Shown here: piece after piece, positions 1 through 13,400 of the stretch
Numbering within the stretch: position 1 is the stretch's first letter
Layout: every line of letters begins with the position of its first letter
NCBI GenBank assembly: GCA_003956705.1
Contig: QZCP01000084.1
Location: forward strand, 1-64,000
Reading direction: 5' to 3'
Source: Brevipalpus yothersi
Taxonomy: Eukaryota > Arthropoda > Arachnida > Trombidiformes > Tenuipalpidae
Length of the DNA: 64,000 nt
The notes under the pieces: model-generated
Told to the model about the DNA's origin: nothing
Databases searched by the model: none
Seen by the model: the letters and a program-made list of their open reading frames with translations, nothing else
Position numbers and translations under genes: made by a program

Positions 1-719
1 CTGATAACAATGATCATCAGTTACATACAGTTAGCTACCAGCTCAATTCGAACTGAATATTTTATTTTATTTTATTCATTAGGTTATATTTTTCTCTTTC
101 GTATTTTTAAATACATTTATTTTTGCTCAAGTAGAGATAAAAAAGAAGATGGAATGAATATTTTCTTCTTAAATCGAATAACTTCATCATAATGTGTGCA
201 TCCTTGTAGCTGATGAGATCATGCATTCTGGTATCCACATGAATAACACAAATGACCATGATAAATTCATGAGTATTTACAAACATCATCTCTCTCTCTC
301 TCTTTCCATCTCTTCTTTCCACTCTCCATTTTTGATATAAAGTATCAATCTGACATTTATTACTCTCCACAAACTCTCACGACTCACGAACTTCCTCTTC
401 CTTCATCAATACTGGAAAAGGTCTACCGATTTAGGCTCCTTCTTCTTCCCATCATCCCATGTACATATATATACACAATTGTTTTCATCATTTATTCTTT
501 TCCTCAACATTTTTCATTTCTCTCACAATCTATCTCTCATTCCTGATTCACCTATTGAATTGATTGGCAACCCATCATCATGTAGAATGTAGTCACAAGT
601 CAATCAGTGTGTACAATATCGATTCTCTTTACATGTGTATTTAATTTAATAGTTTTAATTAATTCTCTTCTCTATCTACTTTACTTTTTTTCCATCCCCC
701 AAAAACTTTCATCTTTCAG
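1..719 (+). other. Intron of the sorbin/SH3 gene
   Basis: No coding exon is seen here. The stretch is AT-rich with a CT-rich run near 290-305 and ends in a pyrimidine tract and AG at 718-719, the acceptor of the first visible exon. It is read as an intron of the scaffold gene whose 5' exons lie left of the window. Confidence 0.55.
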
Positions 720-1462
720 TCTGGAGCCCCGGAAGTACAACCAGCTCAAGTAGTGATCTATCTCCACCCGGTCCAACACTTGGTCCGATAACAACCGCAG
801 CATCGGCAACCCAAACAACACCAACTCGAAACGATACACTAATCAAGCCAAGCCAATCGGATGGTTTGCCAGCCGGCTTCAGGCCGGTAAAACTGTCCAC
901 CAGTGCCAGTGCATCGGCAATTGGCACTGGAACCAATTTGGAGGCCAGTATGCCGGGCACCTCAGATGGTGGAACCACAACCACCGGTGGTGATGCCTAC
1001 ATAACACCATCTTCACCAAGTGAAATATCACTACCTGATGGTGGTGCTGGTGGATCTAAAATGAGATCAGAATCACCCATGATTGCTGATCGAGATCGTA
1101 AATATTGGACACTACCAAGATCACATCAACATCGTTCTGGTGCTGGTCCATCCACCACAATGCCACCAGATACCGGGGCACCATCGGCAACATTTAATGG
1201 TCAAATGGGTGATCCAACCAGTATGACACGAGATGATGATGAAATAGTATCGTCATTGGCTCGTGAAGGTGTCCAACAGGTGATCACCGATAAAGCTCCA
1301 CCGGCAAATGCAAAATTTTTATTCGAAAGTCCAACAACCAAATTTTATACACTGCCAACTAGTCAAACTCAATCATCTCGAATACTTCACTTGCCACCTC
1401 CACCAAAGTGCGAAGGTATTGGACCGGTCAATGAAGCTGGTGTACCATTAACATTGAGAACG
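720..1462 (+). CDS. CAP exon: Ser/Thr/Pro-rich linker
   Basis: First visible exon, with acceptor AG at 718-719 and donor GTATGT at 1463. It begins with two bases of a split codon and ends in phase 0 after LTLRT. The reading is rich in Ser, Thr, Pro and Gly, as expected for disordered linkers in this family, with no recognisable domain. Confidence 0.8.
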
Positions 1463-4400
1463 GTATGTTGACTATTTCGTTTCTCTTTTTAGGGGGGGGA
1501 ATATTTGAAATTTTTTTGTCCATTTTGTGTGTGTGTGTGTACCCAATATCTCATGTGAATATCTGGAGGTTGCCTCATGGTGCTTGGGGCAAAATTGAAA
1601 CTTGAACTGTTTTTTCTTCTGTTCCTTTTTATCCTTCTTAGTTGAAGATCAAAATTTTTGGAGTGGTGAAAAATTTTCATGATATCAATCTTTCTTATAG
1701 ATATATATATACGTGAACATAAATAACGGTATACATCTTAGATTTCATTTTGGGGGCTCGATTTTGTGTGTATATGTGTGTGTGTGTGTGTTTTGGTTAT
1801 TTATGTTGAACCTATCTGGGAAGCTGTATTTCATTTCTACGGCTATTTTCAAATTATTGATGTTGCTTGCATGGTAAAATCAGTCAGCAGTTTTTATATC
1901 TCATGTTTTCATAAGCAAAGAGGAACAGCAAAAAGGAGAAACTGGAAGCTGGAAAAAGTGAACCATTTTGGAGAGAGAGAGAAGAATTTTTTCGGTTATA
2001 GTTGGGAAAAAATTGATGTCGATTTTGGGTGTTTTCGAGGAAGACAAGGAGAAAAAAAGTATTCAATAAACCAACCAAAATAGTGGTTAAAAGATGGCTG
2101 AAAGATTGACATTTTGCCTGAGGATTAAGAGATGAGCTCAAGCTTAACATCATCTTATTCATCTTGAAAGCTCCACATAACTTTGTGTGTCTGTATATAC
2201 ATGATGTTCGCTTTTTTTCCAATGATGAGGACACACACATAAAGATTAGCCCTGAATAACTGTTCAAGACTAGATACTTTCTTCTCTCTCTTCCTCTTTG
2301 TCTCTCTCTCTCTTTTCCCTGACTTGATAGATATAATCAAATGATACAGTTTCAGGGACATCCAAGTTTCTTCTCTTTCATTTGTAGCTATTCAGTTCAT
2401 TTTGGATGTTCCCACTACTCATCACCTCATTCCAATGGCTAACATTTATTGTAATAATCAGTTTGAAACCTTTCCATGTAGAATATCATGCTTCATCATT
2501 GGATGATGACACACACACACTCATCCAGATAGATTGAGAGATAAAGAGTGACACAGTGAGTGTATGAGAGTGAATATTTGCACGATTCTCATCAATTGTT
2601 AATCAAAAGAGTGGATACAATCTCCTCAATATGAGATGTAACGGAAATCGTGGGACGATACGGTTACTGGACCATAATTTTTCAATGAAACATCCCATGA
2701 ATAGCAATGAGATCACAGTACTTATATATATTCACTCGATGTGTGTGTGTGTGAGTATTTATTCATTTCAAGTAACTGGAAAGGTCATTCGAATTGCTAC
2801 TGTTTTTCCTTCCTTCCCTTTGATGACCAGAAAATTTTTTGAATAACTAAAATTAGAGCACACAATGATAACAATACAAACAGCCACTTTCTCTTTCTCT
2901 CTCTCTTCACTCAAAATGTTATTCAATATCAAAACCAGAAACTCGATACAATATGGAATCTACTCTCCTGACTACTACTATCGTGTCTGATTGAATGTCA
3001 AAAAAGATAGAAATAATATACACCAGTCTCTTATTAGAATACACATTTACATACACTTGAAATGAAAATACACTACATGTATACTTATCCACTGGAATCA
3101 TCTGCATAACGGTTAACACTCACATTCTCACTCCTTATATATTTGCCTACTTTTAAAAAATGAATGAGAAAGAGAAAAAGAAAGTCCACCCACTTTTTCT
3201 TCCAAATTACATCACTCATTCATTATGACATTCTAAATACTCACATTCTATTCTCTCTCTCTCTTCTTTCATCATTTTAGGGCGTAAAAGATGAGTTCGG
3301 ATCAGACTGGTACAAAAGTATGTACAGGCGTCTACACAAAAGTGATCGACCTCGTTCGGAAGCAGATCAGCCAATTCATATTCACCGAGTTCGATCTGAT
3401 CGAAGTAGAGGTAAGATGATTATTTCACTATTCAAATTTTTATCCAAATTCTCAGGAACCGCCAAATGAGCAAGAGTTAGGTAATGCTGGGAAAAGATCC
3501 GTTATTTGACAGTAACATTAGTCAAGTTCCTTTCTACAGAAAATTTTTTCCTCTCTTTAAGGATGTGTATTACGAATTGTTTTTCAGTGTGCAATTAGCT
3601 TAACTATCTTTCATTTACACTGTTAAGATTATCCAAAAATCAACGTAGTCTCGTTTGATTTATACATCTGATTTTTTCGCTCTCTCTCCACTCTCTTACT
3701 GATTTACAACCTTATTTTAAGTTGTTTATCTAATTTACAATCTTCATCTTGTCCAACTTTTTTTTTCTCTCACATCAAATTTATTAACCTGTATCACATC
3801 GTGTCCTCAATCAACCACTCTTCTTGGTCAACCTCATCATCCTTATGATACAACATTTGCCACTTCGGATCATCAAATCACATTCAACATCACCTCTATC
3901 CCAAATATCATCCACATCTTTCTATTTTTCGGTGGTATTTTCAGATCGATTTGATCCAGATTATCATAGTGAAGACGAAAGTTCTCGATATTTGCCTCGA
4001 CACATCTCAGAGTATGAGCCAGGACGATCTAGTATAGCTTACAGAGAACGTGATAAGGTAAGTGAATTTCAAAAATTTTGATATCACTATCAAAATTTTT
4101 GAAATATTTTCCATTGGAATGTGTGTTGCTGTGTTTTTTTGATGTGTTTTATATTGATAATGTATACTAACATTAGTGATCAACTTGTACAGTGGATGAA
4201 AATTGACTTCATTCATGTGATCATCATTATTGACTCCTTTGAGGTGTCAATTATTTACCTGTTTGACCTTTTCTAGTGACTATGATCAATTGTTAATGGT
4301 AATGATGATCCAATTAACACAACTAATTATCATCTTTTCCATTTTTTCCCCACCTCTCTTCTCGAATGCTTACCATATCATCTCTAATATGTGCATTTCT

Positions 4401-7400
4401 ACCTGATAAATTTTTCACACACTGATTACTCAACATTAACTTGTTATGTGTGACCAGTTTTATGCCGAAATTCGAAGTTATATAGATGAGATCTTCACTG
4501 AAGTTTTTGCCTCATATTTAAAAGAAAAGGTAAGAAGAAGTGAAAATATAGCTATAAATAATATCGAATCATGCAGGCTTCAGGGGAATTCTAAGGTGAT
4601 GGGTATTTCGTTTGAAACATTTGAAATTTATCTGAGTGATGGAACACTTTTCATTTTTTTTCCTCTGATTATGTTCAATCGGTAATCATGAGTTTGCATC
4701 TTATATTTGAATTTGTCTCAACATCCTCTTACACTTGTGATTTTATGAATTTTCTCATTCAAATAGTTTGCTTCATATGTGCCAGTTACTGTTCAGGACA
4801 AAATATTCATGAATATTAGATTTTTCCCATGAATTTTGATTTTTTAAAACTTTGATTGAGAATGAGTAATAGCCTGTACCATGTGTTTACTTTGATTTAG
4901 GAACTTATCTTGTACATGTATATCGTTACCGATACTCTTTATTACTTCGTTTTCTTCTTTCTTTCAACATTTTTCCAGAGCTTCATGGTGGGAATTGAAG
5001 TCAATAATAGTTACAAGAGATGAAAATACTGTTTTAGATTGAGAAAAAGAGTTATTTGAGTGAATAAATTGATTCTTCTATTGGCCTAAATGAATGGATT
5101 GAGTGACAGATAGATTCAGCATTATACAAATGAAAAGTTGAGTGAATGATAATTGACTCAAGCAATTAGATTTATGTAATTTTTTATTCTTTTTATCATG
5201 ATACAACGTGTATATCTTCTGATCTTGATCCTTTATAATCTTACCATAGTATCACTAATGAATGCATCAAAAATAGAGAAATCAATTTACCTATTGATAC
5301 TCACACTAGTTATTTAGATTTATATTCCCCAAACTGACATCAAAGCTTGCCTCTATGTGAAACAATTTGTTATTAACATCTTGTGTTTTATGAGAAAATT
5401 GCGATATTCACAGTACTATCTTCTATTTTCCAATTTCATTTCAATTGGAAATATTTCAGACTCAAGAAGCAGCATCTAAACACTCTCAAGAGCAAACCAC
5501 TAGTAGAGACAATCAGGTAAGAGATGAATCAACAATTTCAATAATTTATCCTTCATTTGAATAACCTTAGTTATTCACATTATGTATTATTTACATTTTT
5601 TTCCATGTTCGTTGACTTCAATCATGACATTGACAATGACAACTATTCGAAAATTATCAATACAATCAGAACGGAATACGGCCTCATGAGATGGACAAAC
5701 CTTACCGGCATCCAATGCAGCGTAGTGATTCACATCATAAGAATTGTGTTTTCAATGCCCTTGCAACCAATGGTTATGAATCTGATTCGTCTTATATAAT
5801 TAGAAAAAAAGAACATCCAACAGGTAATTAATTAATTAATTTATTTTTTGAAATTAGAGGCAACTTATCAAATAGCAATTTCTTTTCAACGATATCATCT
5901 TCTCTGATCATGTACCTAATTTTAACTCGATAGCACCGATTCAAGTTACTGACACCAGAGAAAAAATTCTAATCTCAATTTTTCATCTTCTTTTCCCCTA
6001 TTCTCCTCTTCCTCCCCCCCCAATATTCTTTATTGTTTATTCCAAATGCTACAGTGCCAACTCCAGCATCCCGATCTACTTATTGTGCTATTCAAAGGGG
6101 TGACATGGATATTCCACTGAGTGGCTTACAAAAGCCAGCTCCAGCACCGAGAGCTCATAAAGGTAAAGATTAATTAATATCATTAGTGTATCTCCGGAAG
6201 AAGATTCTTGATTTGGTAGTTTTTGCAAGATTTTTATTCATGCACAGCAAAAAAATATGAGAGCAAAAAAAGAAACTTTCGTTTTCTTGATGATGATGAT
6301 GACCTTCCCCAAAATATATACTTCAAATATTACAGGGAATACTTCTTACCCAGATAGTCATCTAGCAAGATACATGGTTCAGAATGGAATATTTTTTTCT
6401 TTTCGCTCTTCGAGCACACACAGAGATGAAGGATACAGAATACAGATAGAAGAATGTGTTCATTTAGATAAGGATTCCCATGTTAAGATACACTTTCATC
6501 ATCATTAAGGAAAAGGAAGTGAGAGTGAATGAAGTAGAGAGAAAGGGAAAGGGAAAGGAAAATGTTCAAAGTGATGGTTTATTGTTGATTGCTTAAGTCA
6601 TCACATGTACAAGCACTTAGTTGTTATATACAGGAATAGAGAAAGAATGAGACATGTATACAGCACAATGCACATAAATACACTGGAAAACATGTCCACT
6701 TGATATTAGTTTCTCAGAATAGAAATATTGGATAAATCATTTGATGTAATACTGCTAAAAGGAATGTACATATCAAGTTGCATGAGTGTACACATAGTAA
6801 AAAGTATCGGCATGATAGTGTTCAGTTCATACCGGCACCCACACATACACATGCTTACATACACCGTTATAATCATTACACACACCCACATTGGTCATGA
6901 ATTCTACCAGTGTTAGTAATATGAATAACAATTGATAATCATAAGAAATTAACAAAACCAATGAGCATGATTATATTGATCAGCACACAATATTTTTGAA
7001 ATCGCTTTTCACGCTTCAATTTTTATCACTTGACTGATGCACTGTTCCGATGATCAATTTAAACGATGGCCACATATGCTGATGAGTGTTTTGTGAAACG
7101 CTTTCAGTGTTCTAACTGTTAACCCGAAATCAATTGAATGAGAGATTGATTAAATTCTTCTTACACCAAGACCCAAAAATAGTAACAATTCATGGAGTCA
7201 TAAGGGAAGGAATAAGTTAGATGCTAATACAAAATATAGATTGAATATTCCGTATACATATCAAGATTTGAATGTTCCCCAACAATTCTAATCACAATAA
7301 TCTTCATCACTTCTTCGTACTTATATTGCATCCATGGTGATCGTTTTCAACCATAAATATGACATATACTATTATTACCATCCATCCACCTAACCTCTGT

Positions 7401-10400
7401 CAACCACAAAATGTTTCATTCTGGAATTTGGGAATATACACACATAACAACAAATATGTTCATCCAAAATCCTATTCTTATTCCACTACATTGCATTTGT
7501 TCATCCGAATGATAATACTAATAATAGGATTGAAAAACTATAAAAAATACATCCAAAAGATAATTCAAGCTCGAACAAATAATAATGCTACCAGAGATGT
7601 GTATGTTCGCCATCGAATGCGTTTGATAGAGAAATCAAATTCATTTCTCAAAACATCCTCATCTTCAAAATCATCTTCATCACCTACTAACAAGCTTGTA
7701 TCAACCACATCATCTTCATCACTGACTGCTGCTGATCTTTTTTTGTGCCACCTTAAATTGAAGCCTGTTCAACAAATAATTCAACAATTCAATCAAATTT
7801 TTACCATCAAGCTAACCAAAATGACACAATTTGTTCATCATCATGATTCAATATGCTGATTATCGGCTGATCATGGCCGTTGTGCATCCTTTTTTTTTAA
7901 CTAATCCGATTGTTTGTTTGTTCTAAAAAAAGGCATAATTTCAACATAAACTGATCTAATAAGCATTCGAAAATCGTACAGAACTGCTACTTTATTATGA
8001 TTTGCATCAACTGACTGCTCAATTGTTGCTATTCTCAACATTCTCATTCTACTGGATCTGTATTCTACTCAACTTTGAACTCTTCTACTTGAAATGAGCC
8101 TTCTAAATTCAAATGAGAGACTTACCACCTGAAAAACAGTTCAATATTGAAACGTTTTTTGACTTAACAATCAAGAATTTAAATGATCGAATACTCATTA
8201 ACTCTCCGGAGAGTATAGAGCTTGAGACTTTTGAAGTTACTATCTGTATTAAGGCCTCTAAATTCTCTACCTCATAGGAAAATACATGTATAATGCAAAT
8301 AGGTGATATAACTTTTTTTCAGAATTTTAGAACAATTCTTCCTCTTGGGAAAATGAATGTTCCAGATAGAATCACATCATAGACAATAATTTGATGCTTC
8401 ATGGAGCAATCAATAATAACATAGCTATTATTTTGTCAAGTAAGACATATAAGAGTATGATCCTAATTGTGATGAAAATATTGATGAATTGGTTTATATT
8501 GAACAATCAAACGAAAGCTACTAACTTATTTTACATCGAAAACAAAGCTTCCAGAACATTGTCAAAATTTTTCTCCTAGATGATCCTCTGTCTGTCTATT
8601 TCTCTTGTCTACCTTCAAAAATCAATGTCTCATCCATCAAAATGATTGAGATTATTCATCTTTAAATCTATTCTTACAACTTTATCCAACTCTTTCTGCT
8701 CCACATCCTCTCACGAATCTATTCTTGTTGCTTATTTCTTTTTTGTTCTTTTCTCAAATCTTAATCCTCTTCTCTTGAACGAATGCTACTATTGTATTAT
8801 TCTTTTATTCTATCCTTGCTTATTTCTTACGTCTTCTTTTTTTCTTCTTCTTCCCACTCTTTCCTCTTCTCTTACCATCCTCATCCTCATCCTCATCTTC
8901 ATCCTCTCTCTCTCTCAATCTCCTCTCTTAATCTTCATCCCTCTTATTCTCTTTTCCACTCCCACTCTTACGAACAAAAATGCTACAAAAAAAATCCATC
9001 CTCATCTTCCATCTCTTACTATTCATAAATCTTGACGACCATGTGATGACGATTTTATTTGCCAAAATAACAACAACAACTTTAACGTCAACATTGTACC
9101 ATGCACACATACACACACATCATATCAAAAATGCCATCCCAGTTGGCGAATATGCATATTCACCACAAAATTTTGGTTCAAAGCCAATGGAAGCTCCCGA
9201 GCCACCCAAAAGACCACCAACACCATCCAAGCCATCTCTTCAGATGTCTGACATTGACAATTGGCATAAGCAAATAAACGATGATCTAAATTATATATAT
9301 GAAACATTGGATCGTCCCAAGAGTAAACAGTCTACTAGTAAGCCTATTTCACGATCCATGACTGTGTCCAATATTGGTAGTGGTGGTGGTGGTGGTGGTA
9401 CATATCAACCAGCCAATTCATCTATTGGCACCAAAAGTATCACACCAACCAGTGGTTACGGTGTCCACAGTGATACGGGAAGAATTTCAAGTCCAAGTGT
9501 AGGACCACCGCGACTTGGTACATCAACACCATCGATGGATCATCATCGACCGATACCAATTTATCATACTGCTTCATACAATCGAGCAGCATACAGTGGT
9601 TCACCATCATCATCAGTTGAAATTAATTTTCCATCAAATGTTGTTCAACAACCACACCAACAGCAACAGCAATCAAATTCGTTGAAACGATCCTCATCAT
9701 GGGTTGATCGTAGTGATCGTTTTGTGCGTAACATTAATTATGATGATCTAGGAGGTGATGGTATGTATGGAAGTGATTATAAATTCAAATCAATCGGTAC
9801 CACTAGTAGGCCAGTGAATAAGTGGAATTTTGAATCGGACAGTGGTCAGTCAAGTGTACCCAATGAGGATAAAACATTGACCACAGTAAATATATCGTGT
9901 TCAAATCCTAAGCTAAGTGATGTGCAAGTAGAAAAGTTGATCAAAGATATTGAAGCTGATCATGAACTTGAACGAATAATCAGAGCAGCTAAGCCTGTCG
10001 GTGATCTAGCCAAAAATATATGGTCAGGAACCACAGTGTCAGATGCTCATAATTGGCGTGATAGAATTAAAACAGAGCCACCAATGCCTGGTATGAGACC
10101 AATAAGTCACAGGAAAACATATTTTATTGTCAATCGAAGAAATCAATTGGGTGATAATAAGAAGCAAGAGATAGCAATGTGATGATCTGTATGTGCAATG
10201 AAAAGTGTTGATACACTCAGACGCACGTAAATATATATTTTCGTTCGAACGATGATGTTTATCTTTTTTTCGTTGCTCGTACAAATTCGTTACGTTATGT
10301 TTTCCCGCCACTTTGGAAAGTGTTGCAAATAATTTTATGCTTTTTCAACAAGAATGAAGAGTGTGAAAGAAAGATATTCACTTCTAATGCTAATATTTTT

Positions 10401-13400
10401 TCGTCTCTCTCTCTTTGCACAATATCGAGCGATACCCACATTATTTACCGTTATTGCTAGAAATGATTGCTGATTTATTAAGCCGAATATGTACCGAATT
10501 GTTTGTCTATCTATTGTCTCCATTCTCTTAGAATCACCTCATCGTTTTGATGAACGAGAAGTGAATATCCATTATAAAAGTCCCATCCAACAATTGGTTA
10601 AATCAAGCGATCATTTCAATGAAGATGATCTTGTTAAATTCCAACGTGATGTGGTATGTCCAATATTTAAATGTTTTATCATATATATATATATATATTC
10701 TCTAAACGAAATAGAAATCCTATCAATCTTTCTCACTATTTCCCATTCGGATCTGTTTATCCTATGGAAATTCTGTTAGAAATCCTCTCTTATTTGTTTC
10801 ACACACATACTATTTCCGCTTCCGTAAAATTTCACAATTCAAAATGTTACCTTTGAAAAAAAATTTTAATAGTTGCCTCTTTTTTGATTATTTACTTTCT
10901 GAGAATCAGTATCAATATATAACTTATTCTCAATTTATCCTTCTTTTTTTGGTGCTCTCCTAAAATCTCATATCTTACGTTAGCCATTCATTTGTGCTCT
11001 AAAATGTTTGTGTTGCTCAATCCTTCTCCTGATCATTTTGAATTCTATTCCTTTTTCCAGCCTCAAAAATCCTTTTCAATTGAATGTTTATACTCAATTT
11101 ACCCTTAATCACCTTATCTAGATGATGATGATCACCTTATTGGCTTAACTTTAAATCCTTTCCCTTCATTTTCTCAATATTTTCGAGTTAGATAATGCAT
11201 GAAATGACACTCTCTCATAAATAAATATGCTTATGTGCGTATATGTATTGATGTGCTATCAGTTTCAAATAGAAATTCTACTGAACTAAGGCTCAGTGAA
11301 TCGAAGCTGAAGAAGAAAAAAATAAGAGAAAAGATGAGGAGAGATGATATTCGTATTAAGAATGGAGAAAAAAAAATCAAACATTTTATTATGCAAATGA
11401 ATGGCTACAATCAATTGGAGGTCATATAATGTAGCTTATATACGGCTTAACTATCAATTCAGTGATATTATTTCATTGGAATATTTATCATAATCTTGTT
11501 CTTCCAAATGAATTGAATTGAACTCATTATTTCAATCATTTTATTGCTACACCTTAAAAGTAAAACCACAATAAATCAAACCAAAAGAAAACAAATCACA
11601 TTATCACCTTTCAATCTTTTTACAGTTCGAGAAACGTTTTTTTTTCTCATCATCTTTATTACTCATTATTATCATAATTTTCTCTACAATCGATCCACAT
11701 GAACGGAAACATCCATCTCTGATATCATCTCAATCATCATCTCTCCATCTTCATCTTTTTTTTCTTCTCCAATTCAATTCATAATGAGCCATACCATTTC
11801 CCAGTCATCACTTTCGATGACCTTAACCTTTTGTGACACTTTTTCGCATCATAACCTCTGAATGTCATCACTACGTAATTCATTCATCTTATTCTTCTTC
11901 TTTTTTTCTTTCACTCTCCCTTACTGTTGCTGATTGTGTGTGTATATGTGTATATATGCTGAAATCAGCTTCAAAGGTACCAGGACAATGAACATGAACG
12001 AAGGTTGAACAAAGAGGCCCAACGAAGGCATCATTTCACTCCTACACGAGAACACATAATTCATCTGGACCGATATCAAAAAGCATACGCTCAAAAAGGT
12101 TCTTATATTGTGAATTATGTTTCCTATACAATATACACTAGAATACATGTTGTCCTATTATTACTATTATTACTATCCATCTCTTCTTTTTCGTCTTTTT
12201 GGCTCAACTGTTATACATAATGATTCCATTCATATGATGATGAAAGATGAATGTATTTTCTTCATCTTCTTCTTTTTCTTCTTCTTTCCTGTCCATAGGA
12301 GAAACACCGCGAATACTTGCCCGAGTTTTGTTTGATTTTCATGCTCTATCGGGACGTGAAATATCAGTTAAAAAAGGAGATATTGTGATCATAACTCAGC
12401 CAATTGATCACAATTGGGTTGAAATTGAAGATTCCCAAAGTGGCTTAAAAGTAAGGATTCAAATTATAAGTCAAACTGATTAGATTTTTTAATTATTTTT
12501 TTGATTACTGTATATCTAAATTTATTGCGTACGTCATAAGAACTGTAAGAGGATGAAGGTTCTCGTTTTTGCGAACTTTCTTCTGAATTTTGATTTTAAT
12601 GAGAGAGAAGAGAATTCTGACACCACTCATGCATGGGAAGTCGGCAAAATTTTTTGATGGAAAAACAAATTCTGCTCGGCTTGTCTCATGGAAAAGTTCC
12701 AATAAATGATGATGATAATCCTGTGTAAACTAATCTGGCACTTTTATTCATCTTACTCTTTCCTCACATTTCCATAGGGTCTTGTTCCTCGTAATTATTT
12801 GGATTACGATCAGGAAGGTGTTGCCAAAGCTCTTTTTGACTTTCAAGGCAAAACTTCCGTTGAAATCTCATTCCGAAAGGTATTGATAAGAATTTTCAAG
12901 TTATCATTTTGTCTATCATTTTTTGTTATCATGATTGCTCATTGAATCGACATTCATGTAACTTGCTCCACTATCTTTAATTACTGCTATTTAATCTGAG
13001 CATTTCCCATCGTTTTATCTCCTTTTTTATCGAAACAGGATGAAGTTCTGAAAATTACACGAAAAGTTGATGACAATTGGTTCGAAGGGGTTAATGAGCA
13101 AGGTCGATCAGGAATATTTCCGTGCAGCTATGTAGAGATGTTGAAGACACCTTTATGTAAGTATTGAGTAATTAATGAAATCGAATGTTTCTTTTGAAAC
13201 TATTCAGAATGTTGAAGCACTTTCAAAATGCTAGACTTTGCTCTCAGAACTCTATCTTTTAGGAAATAAAATCTTTTCCAAACTAAGCATCTCCCACAAT
13301 TGGCTGAGAATGCTGTTTATAACCAGAATTAAGTGACATTCCTGGTTCAAGTATAATCTTGAGCCAATCTGAACCGCCAAGTCAAGTCGGGAAAGTCGAG

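Noticed and set aside
7359..7859. 166-codon open frame with a Ser-rich stretch in the large intron of the scaffold gene
   Set aside because: It has no acceptor or donor with matching phase and the composition is low-complexity. It is left as intron, though an alternative exon is not excluded.
8646..9116. Overlapping open frames rich in Leu, Ser and Phe
   Set aside because: They come from a pyrimidine-rich tract (TTC/CTC/ATC repeats) just before an exon; composition only.
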